From contig JAMPIV010011344.1 in the NCBI GenBank assembly GCA_024509875.1, positions 1 to 64,000 of the forward strand: 64,000 bases of DNA. The letters run 5' to 3'. The first letter of the stretch is position 1; each line of letters opens with the position of its first letter. Of this stretch, positions 11,801 to 23,800 are shown piece by piece. A program made the position numbers and the translations under genes. Under the pieces are notes generated by a model. That model was not told the origin of the DNA. It worked only from the letters and a program-made list of their open reading frames with translations, and searched no databases. This stretch comes from Oreohelix idahoensis (lineage: Eukaryota; Mollusca; Gastropoda; Stylommatophora; Oreohelicidae).

Positions 11801-14800
11801 TGCCACAGTTACACTCGTCAGTAGTTCCTGTCTTTAGCTTTTTGAATAGATGGTATCCCAATTTGTTGTGGCCTGTGCAGAGTCTGAAGATTACCACTTG
11901 TTGTCTTCTGTTAAGCTGGTAATGTGCATCATATTTTTTGATGGCATGGCCTCAGCATCCCATTTTTTCCTGTATCTGCTTCTGATAAAACTCTTTGCCT
12001 CTTCAAAAGTTGTGCTTGTATCAAGCTGAGGTAGCTTTTCACCTTTCTTTGCCAATCTGTCAGCCTCTTTATTGCAGGGGATGTTGCAGTGAGATAGGTT
12101 ACATTGTAAAAATGTATAAATAAAATCTATATTTATCTTACCTGACACAAGAAAAATACAGCCCACTTTGAGCATGTCATCTTTTGTCAGGGATGGGATG
12201 CATCAGAATAGAAAAGAGCTAACCTAAGTGCAGAAAACAGAGTCAGATTTTGTTTGTTTAAAAAGGGTGTAATAGCATTCACTGGAGTAAATAAATCAAA
12301 AGCCACAAGCTCAGAGCAAGGGCAGAATTGGAGATAAAAGAAAAGATGAGGACAGATGACAAGTTTGTGTCTCTGTCATATATGCCTCTAGGGGTGATGA
12401 TGTTGATGTGTGATAAACAAGTTTTGGCTTATCACAAGTAAGATAAAATGTATCATTGGTTCAGATGTAAAGCACACACACACAAAAATACACCATAAAT
12501 ATTACCTTACGTTTCATATTTTACAAACATAAAATTACAATTAAATTTTAACTGCCTACTACCATATGTAATTTATTTATGTAGTAGTAACAGAAGGTTC
12601 CACATTTGTCAGTCTTGCATGCTTTTTATCTTGTTTTCTACATAGACATGATGTTAACACCTTTATATTCCTCAGAACAGATGGATGAGCTTCTTAATTT
12701 CTGTTTTGCATGTGCTATAAAATCTAGAGTGAAGAAGAGTGATCTCCCATTGTTGACTGGAAATTTACTACGAAGTTTTATGCAACCATTCAGGTAATAC
12801 AATTCACTCTTTCCTACTTGCTTTTAGGTTATTCTATTGGTATTACCAGCTGTACTAGAGTACATGTCGATCTGATTATAAGTCGACCCCTAGACTTTAG
12901 GACTTAACTCTTAGAGGCCGCACTAGCGTAGTGGTTAGAACACCGCTCTGGCGACCAGGTGATACAGGATCAAACCCGGGCGACGGCATTTGAGGATTTT
13001 TCGTTGACCGGGATTTGGACTGGATTAACTCGAGACCTGGCGAGTACATTTGAAGGAGTGTCGTCGACCAGGGACTGGCGGCTCCTGAGCCGACCCAGCT
13101 CTAATGGGTACCTCCGAAATCGGAGAGTATTTGCCTGAATGGCGAGGGACACCTGAATATATACAAGAAACAAAGGGATACTCACGTAAAATCAATGTCA
13201 GGTTAAAATATTAATAATAACCTGAGATTTTGCCTCGAGTATTAGCGGGCGTACAAAAAAAAAAAAAAAAGAGGCCGAAACGACGTTGGTAGCGTACATC
13301 CGCAAACCCCCTAGAAGCCAAATCGACGTTGGTATCGTCACTTTTGTGTTCCGTGAAATTTGTTCCGTATTTTCGTAATTTGGTATTTTAACATAACGGA
13401 AGTTACTCTTTTTTTATTCAGAAGAGCGCTATCTTTGAGTTGTGATTCAGAAACACGCTTGTTCTAGCTAATTTCACTGTGAAAAAACGTTAAATCTGTC
13501 AGCTTTCGATCAGGTGATTATTGTTCTTTATACAGACAATGTCTAGTGAACCAACCACATCATGTTTATCAAAACGTAGGTCTTTTTTATCTGTAGAAAA
13601 GGCTAGGAAGCTGTGTATGTTTGATGAGTTTAGTGAAGATGATGTCATTGATGATTTCAAATTTGACATTAATGAAGAAGCTAGTTCTAGTGACGAAGGG
13701 GCGTGGTCACAGCCAGGCCCTAGTGCTACAAAACGACAAAAAGTTTTGACCAAATCATCGACAAAAAGGGGGAAAAGCATTAGTACCAAGGAGCAACAAG
13801 GGGCAATTGGTAATGAATGGATTTCAGTACCAAACATCAGTATTACAGAGACCCAAAACGCATTCAGATTTCTTTCCAAATATGGTCGCAAACCAGGAGT
13901 ACACAATGACTTAGGTCTTAGTGAGGCATCAACTCCTTTTGACTGCTATAGGACATTGTTTACTGATGACATTGCAAATTCAATAGTACATTCTGTAAAT
14001 GAGTATGCAAAATTAAAGTTCTTAAAAATAATCCATCCCTAAAAAGATCAAGATTTTCCAGCTGGACAGCACTATCAAACTATGAGTTGTTAAAATTTAT
14101 GGCTACAATAAATGCTATGGGCATTGATCCCAGACCTTCTATTAGAGACTATTATTCATCAGAAACTGATTGCCTTTATGCACCATTTTATCACAAAAAC
14201 ATTGAAAGAGATAGATTTTTGTCTATCTATCAAACAATGTTGCATGTGGGAGAGCCTGATGCTGAGGGGAAAAGTAAAGTGGAGTCATTCATCAACTCTT
14301 TGATTGAAAATTTCAATAATGCCTTTACGCCCTTTGAAAATGTTTCGGTTGATGAAATGATTGTAGGATTTAAAGGGAGATGGAAATACAAGCAATTTAA
14401 TGCAACTAAGCCTAGTAAGTATCATATAAAGAGTTTTGGGCTTGCTCACAGTGACACTGCGTATGTTTTATCCCTGCTTACTTATTATGGAGCGGATACC
14501 TCATACGATCCAAGCACAGACACCAATAGTGGGATGGCAATAAAAGTCTTTGGAACTCTATTACAGCAAATTGGAACTGGTTATCATATATTTGCAGACA
14601 GATTCTACACAACAAGAGCACTCATTGACTATTTGCTTCAGCAAAAGCAATACTATACTGGCACCCTCCAGTCAAACCGAATTGGCTTTCCATTAGAAAT
14701 AAAAGCACTTTCCATACCACACATGGAACGGAAATGCTGGCAAACTAAAGATTCATCTTTGCTTTGTATTGGATGGAGGAATAAGAAAGCAAAAAAGCCA

Positions 14801-17800
14801 GTAATCATTGTTTCCACCAAAACAAATACAGGAATGACTACTACAACAAAACCAAAGCCAATAACAGTCCATGACTATAATCAGAGCATGAATGGATGTG
14901 ACCATGCTGATCAAATGCTTGGGTATTATGGCATTCACAAACAACGCAGCAACAAGTGGTGGAAAAAAATATTCTACTGGATAATGGAAATTACTTGTAC
15001 CAATGCTTTCATCCTCTATAGGCTCACAGGCAGTAGAAAAATGACATTAAAACAGTTCAAAATATCTCTGATTGATGCTTTGCTTTAGTGGGCCGCAGAT
15101 CTAATGCCCGAGCCACAGAGGAGTATCAAGGCAACCCCTGGAAGACCAAGGACAGCCAACCCAATTCAGAGGCTTGAAGGAGCTAAGCATATGATAGCTT
15201 ACACAGAAAAAGACAGAAGATGTAGAGTCTGCAGCAAACCAGATTCTCCAAAAAGAACACATTTTATTTGCGAGGGTTGCGATGATTATCCTCACCTCCA
15301 CCCAAAACACTGCTTCAAGATATGGCATACACAAGCCACCATTGACTAAAATGTAAATATCCTTTCAGATAAAATTGTGTACATATTGTTTATGCATAAT
15401 AATGTAAGTACAATACAATATATGATTTACTTTGAATTTGACCTTTTTGTTTCCAAATTTTAATAATGATGGTACGGTCTGCTGGAGAGTCTCTTAAACA
15501 TTAACAAAACATCACAGAAAGCTGAAACTTGTAATTAATATTCATATATGGATTAGTGTTATTTAAAAAAACCATGGAGCACTTTGGATAATATTTCAGT
15601 TTTTATGCATGGGTTGGTGGGTACATTTTTCATTCACTAAAATGAATTTTTTTTTTAAATTGTTTACATTATTACTCATAATTGAATATAATATGAAGAA
15701 TAGCACTTAAAAGCCCCAATATTATAATTCTAAATATATTTATCTTTACTGTGAAACATAATTTGTGTGTCTTTGTTGTGTAATATCAACACAATATATG
15801 ATTTAATTTAAAAGTTCATGCGGCCTTGAATATCTTCTTTTTTATTTTAATGATGATGGTACAGTCTGCTGGATGGTCTGTAAAACATTAACAAAATATC
15901 ACAGCAAGCTGAAACTTGTAATTAATATTCATATATGGATTAGTGTTATTTAAAATAAACCATGGAGCACTTTGGATAATATTTCAGTCTTTATGCATGG
16001 GTTGGTGGATACATTTTTCATTCACTAAAATGAATTTAAAAAAAAAATTGTTTACATTATTACTCATAATTGAATATAATATGAAGAATCGCACTTAAAA
16101 GCCCCAATATTATAATTCTAAATATATTTATCTTTACTGTGAAACATAATTTGTGTGTCTTTGTTGTGTAATATCAACACAATATATGATTTAATTTAAA
16201 AGTTCATGCGGCCTTGAATATCTTCTATTTTATTTTAATGATGATGGTACGGTCTGCTGGATGGTCTGTAAAACATTAACAAAATATCACAGGAAGCTGA
16301 CACTTGTAAATAATATTCATATATGGATTAGTGTTATTCTAAAAGATGCTGGAGCACTGGATAATGTTTCAGTTTTTATGCATGGGTTGGTGAGTACATT
16401 TTTCATCCACTAAAATGAGTTTTTATTAAAAAGTAGTCTATAAAATATGTAGAATATCACTAAAAATCCTTCATATTCTAATTCTACATTCATTTATCTT
16501 TACTGTGATGTATAATATGTGTGTCTTTGTTGTATAATAACAATACAATATATGATTTAATTTAAAAGCTTCACGCGGCCTTGTTGGGTGTGTTCATTCT
16601 AATGGTAAAGAACTTCATTACGCGAATGGTTGCAAAGGAACAAAAATGTCAGAAAATGTTCTTCAAAACGAACTCCAACAAGTAGTGTTTAACTGGTCAC
16701 TTACTGGCAGCACACAAGTCTGTGATGACTGTACATATATTTTATTTAACGTGACACATACGGAGTGGAACAAGACGATCATAGTTACAGGTGCAAAAGG
16801 GTCATACGTCAAAAAATGTTGATAATTACTTTTCAAGTTCATGAAGATTCTCTAACAATTAAGTCCTCTTATTCAAGTGACTAAGGGTCACTTCCTCTAC
16901 CATATCATATGTATTGCAGTCAAGTCCGTTGACCTTCTTTCAAGGACGTATCTTATGGCCAACGGATTCATTCTCAAGGAGCAATACTTCTTATCATACT
17001 TGTAACAATTCCAGACTTTTTCCATACGATACTTAGGTAGCATATATATATAAAATCCAAACAAAGTCATCCACGACAATACGACCAGGTTAGAGTTCTG
17101 TGTTGACTAACCTCTCTATATCCATGCCACGACTTTGGCATTGACGAAAATACGGCATATAAAAACATGTGAAGCATACAAATCAATTAACTTCGTTTAC
17201 TCGTAGGTATCCTCCCTCTACGGTAATTCAAAAGGGCTAACGACTCCGTCTGTCCATTCTAGGAATGACATACTACGATGAATTCCCGCTAGACCAAAAA
17301 CTAGGAGCGGCCTGATACTTTAATTTAACTCAATAAACATTCGATGTGACATGGGGCGACACTTACTTGATACTTCCACTATTGGCTTCATCATGAATAC
17401 CAGTAGATATCATTACAAAATAATGGCTTCTTCAAACTTGCCAGAAAAATCCAAGAAATATATATATCGGACATACACATGGTCCGAACTGCCCCGTTCA
17501 AAACATGACGTCAGAACTACCCCACTAGGTTACCCGTGCGTCCAAAGCAACTCACACTGCATTGTGCACGTCAGTGCGTGAATCAATCGAACGCACAAAT
17601 AATATAACTATATTAAGACTGGTGCGTATATTTTGGCAGGACCGAAGACTACCCCCTTTTAGGTAATAAATGTACGTAACAGCTCCCTTATTACCTCCCC
17701 TTAAAAAAAATTAATTCTATTAATTTTTTTTTAACTTAGTACCCGAGAGAGGTGAGTCAAAACTACCACAAGATATATGAAATGCATAAAGTTATACCAT

Positions 17801-20800
17801 ATTAAGAAAAGAATATTAAACGAAATCAATATAACTAAATGATAGTATGCATTAAAGCACACATCCACACTCGACCTACTTTGGAACGATGTGGTAATAT
17901 TCGAAGTAAAAACAAGTTGAAAATGAAAAATGAAAAAAACCATAAAAAAAGATGATAATAAAATTCAACTAAGTTTTCAAAAAAAAAAATTTGAAACATA
18001 TGATTTCAAAAATGAAAATGAACAGCAACACTGATGATGATCAATGACAAGAGAATCAATAAAACAGAAAAATTGAAAATACAATGTGCAAAAATGAAGC
18101 AATGCAAAAATTAAACACTTTAAGAATCAACACCCTTAATGTTTTCTAACACTAGTACGGTTGACTAGTGATCTAACAGTGAGATATCATAACTAAGACC
18201 CGTGAATGCAGGTATTACGTGACAACTAAGAAAGTTAGTATGTGTGTGATCCATAATCAATTAAATAGATTAAATTTCATTATTCTTATTTATATATTTC
18301 TTAATTACTAACAAATAACCAGTTACTAATATATTCTAAGTAATTCCAATATCACTATCAATATGTCAATGTTCAGTTACAACTAGTTAGTAATCGACGA
18401 GACGATGTTCTCAATGTTCCATACACGATAAAATATATTCTCGAACACGATATGTAGTGTAATATGTTCCATAGGAATAAAAAATGTATATTTGTCGCTC
18501 TTAAACAATGTTTCCATACTAATAAAAAGTTACTGTAGTTACCAATGTTCCCGTACTAATAAAATGTTACTCTAATACCACTGTTCCCGTTCTAATAAAA
18601 CGTTACTATAGTATCAATGTTCCCGTACTAATAAAATGTTACTACACAAGAAGTAATGTTATAATCTATAAGTAAGTATATCCTGAAAGTTATACTTATA
18701 CGAATACTTCAGTTATATAAACAGTCTTTATAGATGTACAATCAATGATAATGTACAAAGTTATTCATGTTATCGGTGAGGATGTTTCAACATCTGGAAG
18801 TGGTTTAGTTTCGACAAGTTTGCTTGGGCATCTCGACAAACAGTCTGCAAACACATTCTTCACTCCAGGAATAGCTCGTATTTCAAAATTGAATGGTTGA
18901 AGCGCTATAGCGTAACGCGCTGACTTCGATGATTTAACGTTCTTCGTGTTCAGTGCGGTAAGAGCTTTTTGGTCAGATTCCACCACAAAGTGTGAGCCGA
19001 GGAGGTAACGTTCCAGTTTTGTGATTGCCCATACTAATGCGAGGAGCTCTTTATCCAGAACGGAGTATTTGAGTTCGCTCTCCGTAAGTTTTCTGGACAC
19101 GTACATCACCGGAAATAAGGTGCCGTTATATTCCTGCATCAAAAACTGCAGCAATAGCGTAAGAAGATGCATCACTGCGAAGAATGAAAGTGAGATTTTT
19201 GTTAGGCAACCTCAAAAAAGGTTCATTTGAAAAAAATCGTTTTATATAGTCTAACGCCGTTTGGTGATCCTGCGACCACTTTATTACATTAGATGTGCCT
19301 TTCTTCAGTAGAGACGAAAAAGGTGCAGTTATAGTAGACAAATGAGGGATGAATTTTGAATAGAACTGTATTAGTCCTAAAAGAGATCTAACTTGTTTTT
19401 TTTGTCTTAGGTGCCGAGATGTTTAAAATTTTAGAGACGTTACTGTCTTCTGTATACATGAAACCATGACCTATGCGGTGACCCAGAAATGAGATGTCAT
19501 GAAAACCGACAAAAGCCTTTGAAGGTTTCGCTGTTAAGTTATAATCCCGTAAGGTAGAAAGTAAAGCTTTTAATCCATGAATATGTTCATCCCAAGAGTC
19601 ACTGAAAAGACAGATGTCATCTATATAAGTAATGACATCGGGACGATGAGACAATATGCGGCGCATCATGCATACAAAGGTAGCTGGCGCATTCATTAAT
19701 CCGAATGGCATAAAATTCCATTGAAAAAGACCACGTGGCGTCGAGAAAGCGGTGAATGGCTTTGCTTTAGGAGTGAGTGGCACTTGCCAATAGCCCTTTG
19801 AAAGGTCAAATTTCGAAAAGAATGTGGCATGAGATAATTTCTCCAATAAGTCGTCTAAAAGAGGTAACGGTTCCGCATCGAATTTTGTAACTTTGTTTAA
19901 TTTCCTGTAATCTACGCAAAGACGTATATTGTTGTCCTTCTTCCTAATGATTACCATAGAAGAAGAATATGGTGATGAAGATGGTTCAATTATATTTAAT
20001 TGAAGCATCTCATCCAATTCCTTATCAACCTTATCACGAAAGTGTAAAGGGATAGGATATGGGCGAACTCGAATAGGCGTATCGTCAGTCAGAATAATGT
20101 CATGTTGGATGACTGACGTATGACCTGGGATGTCAGTGAGGACATCCTCATACGAGTGTAGAATATTAGAGACTTGCTGACGTTGATCAGCCGAAAGAGT
20201 AGATGAGATTGTAACATCATTCCATTTCTCAGTGGAATGGAGTGGTACAACTGGTATTGGTAGTTGTACATCATCGAAAGAAGATTCTTCTTCTTGGATG
20301 ACTGACAAACTAGAATAGTGTTGAATAGGAGGTGTAGGATCGTCAGTTGCCTGGAACACTGACTGTAGATAATCAGGACGTGAGTAATACTCCTTCAACA
20401 TGTTAATGTGGAAGGTTTTATGTTTACCATTAACATCAACGATGTAGTCGACATCGGATATTCTTGAGATGATCCTGAAAGGACCTCTCCAGGTAATTAA
20501 AAGACGATTGTTATGCGCAGGGAGTAATACAAAAGCTTCGTCACCAGGAATAAGCTGGCGAAGACGTCTATACTTGTTTGCAAATAGACGAGCTTTTTCT
20601 TTGGCTTGTTCGGATGATGCAGTAGCTAGTCTACAAGCATCTATGATTCTCTTTCTCAGAGAGATCACATACTCATAAGAGGATTGAGTTTCCTCTTCAA
20701 TATTCTCGTCAACCAATAAGTCGTGGATTAACGACATCGGACCGCGTGGTTGCATGCCAAAAACTAGCTGGAATGGAGAAAACCCCGTGGCTTGATTTTG

Positions 20801-23800
20801 TACTTCGCGATACGCGAACAGAGCAGCGGGTATGACCCGATCCCAGTCTTGGGGATGGTCTTGGGTCATCTTACCCAACAACTGCTTGAGTGTCCTATTG
20901 AGACGCTCAATTAACCCATTTGACATCGGATGATAAATAGAACTAAGAGATCTGTCTATACCTAATGTCTTCATAACTTGAGACATGGATTCAGAAATGA
21001 ACTGAACCCCATGATCCGACAAGATTTTCCGTGGAAAACCAATGCGTGAGAAGATTAACATCAATGCCTCTGCTACACTGGCAGATGAAGTGTTCTTGAG
21101 AGGGATGGCCTCAGGCCAACGAGTGCACATATCAATGCACGTAAGAATATGCGTATGCCCTCTAGCAGATGGAAGCATCGGACCAATAATGTCTATAGCC
21201 ATTTTATCAAATGGTCTAATCGGGATGTCCGCAGCTTGAATAGGAGCCGCATGAAATGGACCCCGTACCTTAACTTCCTGACATATCAAACAGGACCGAC
21301 AATAGAGAGTGATGTCCCTATGGACGCCTGGCCAGTAGAATGCCGAAAGCACTCTGGATTTGGTACGCGAAAAAACCCATATGGCCCGCACATTGCGAGT
21401 CATGCGCATGTCGTAATATACGAGATCTCATAGAGGATGGGACTAAGATCTGATAACATAAGGATGAATCCTTTTCCCGTATTACTCTAACCAAAATCCC
21501 ATTTTTAAGTATAAAGTCATGTCTAGATTTTGCAAGTTTGTTGCTGGTATTCTTTTTGTTCACATACTGAAAAAAATTTTTTTTAATGAATCATCATTCT
21601 TTTGCAATGTTGCAAACAACTCCCGTGAAATAGGAGCATCATCATCACAAGTGGTATGAACTGTAGGTTCAATAGGTGTATCATGCGACATATTAGTAGC
21701 TTGCGCTCTAGTCACTACTGCATTTGCAGTTTGAATATGTCGCTCTTCCCATTCAGCTATTTGCTGTGGTGTACACTCTTTAATACCATGTATGCGACCA
21801 AGTATTACATCACAAATTGGATTCGGAAGGAGACATGCCTGGATCTTTCCTGAAAAAAATGGTGTATTAAGGTCAATAATAGCAGTGGGAAATGTTTCAA
21901 CGGTGCCACCAAAAGTCACACACTTGACAACCCTGCCCGTGGCACAACTTGGGTTGATCAGCGAAGTCCGGACGCCCACAGTACTACAACCTGAGTCAAA
22001 TAGGAGAGAGCATGAAATGTTGTTGACAAATCCCTTGTTAAACTTAAGAGAGCCCTGTCCCTGGTGTACTGACGCAGCAGTGGCCGTACAGACTACAGGT
22101 AGACTAGGCAAGGTATGTCCGCAACGCAGCGTCGTGATCGCCTTAGGCTGGAAAAGAGTCGAGCATTCTGGACAGTCTTTCACCTGGGTACAATCAAGAG
22201 AACAAGACATAGCATTGTGAGTTTCAGCTACTTTACCCTGTTCAATGTTAGCCTGTGTATCACTTAAAGCGACATTAGAATGTCTACCCGTATTACTCGA
22301 CGATCTATCTCTACGACGCGATCGATTTTGATTATTTGCATTAAAATTGCCATAATTGTCGTTTCTGCTTGAGTTAAAATTTGGATGAGTCCGATAATTT
22401 GTATAATTAAAGTTATGATGTTCTTTAAAATTTTTATTCCAAGAACCTTGTCTGTTTTGCGGACCCTGAGATCTTGATCTCCAGTTTTGTTTATTATAAT
22501 GTCCTTGATTATTTTTAAAATTATTGTTACCAAAATCTCGCGATCTGTGAGCTTGGTTCCAAGAAACATTAAATGGAGCAGATTGTTGAAATTGCTTCCC
22601 TTTGTAAAAGTTATCATTGTTAAAATTGTAATTATTTCCCTTATTGACATACCTGTCAGCACTAAAGGAACGATTTCGTGAAAAATTGTTTTGTTGTGCT
22701 GCAAAAGCAACAGGCAATTCATTCTTAATCTGTGCATTACTTAGATCCATGGTTGGGTGAGCAGTGCAGAAATTTTTTGCATGTTCTTCTAAGTCTTTCA
22801 TAGATAAAGGTTTCCGTTCGTGTAAAAATGCGAGAAATGTAGGATTTACAGACGATAGTACCTTATCGCGCATCAGTAAATCGAAGAGACCTTCATACGA
22901 CTTTTCAATTTTGGATAATTCGATCCATCTTTCTAGGGTTAGTCGTATTTGTGACAGAAAATCACTGAAATTTCTGCTTGATTGCGGTAGCAATGTACGA
23001 AATCTTAATCGGTATTCATCTTCTGTCATTTGAAATTTCTTCAGAAGTGCGGCTCTAAGAGCATTATAATCATTCTTCTCATTAATACTGGTAGTATGAT
23101 AAACTGCTAAAGCATCCCCAGTAAGTAACCTGGATAAATATGTGCAATACAGTGTTTTATCCACGTTATAAGACCTACAAGTGGCCTCAAATCTATCTAG
23201 GAAAAATATTACGTCATCCGACGGGGGATTAAATTTAGGTAATTTAAGGTGAATTTCCTTAAAATGATCATGTCTGGATGGAGTTTGGCTTTCAAAAGTT
23301 CTCTGAGAATTAGCTTCCTGAGTTAACCTAAGTCTCTCATATTCTGACTCTGCTAATTTTAGTTCATGCTGTCGTTTTTTATCATTCTCTTCCATCTCAA
23401 GCTGAAGTCGTTTTGTATTTTGTTCAGCTATTAATCTTCTTTCTTCCATTTCCTTTTGTTTATTTTCCATTTCAATTTTAAGTCTTTCTTCAGCCTCCCT
23501 TTGCTTCTGTTCTGCCTCTCGCTGAAATCGTTTCTCTTCTAATTCAGCGGCTTGTTCAGCTATTAATCTTTTTTCTTCCATTTCCTTTTGTTTCTGTTCT
23601 GCCTCTCGCTGAAATCGTTTCTCATTCTCCTCCGCCTCAAATTTCAAATTTTGTAATCTTAAAGTTTCTAGCTTTCTCTGTTCGGCTTCTATTTCTTGAG
23701 CTTTCTTATATTCTGCAAGTGCAAATGCTTTTGCTTCATCAGGAGCCATCTGAAGAGCCTTTGCTTGCTTAATGAAATAATCTAGTGAATACATTATGCT

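Noticed and set aside
13499..13906. 135-codon minus-strand frame
   Set aside because: Shadow of the piggyBac transposase.
22264..22737. 157-codon Ile-rich frame on the minus strand
   Set aside because: Alternate-frame shadow of the Asn-rich part of Gag.
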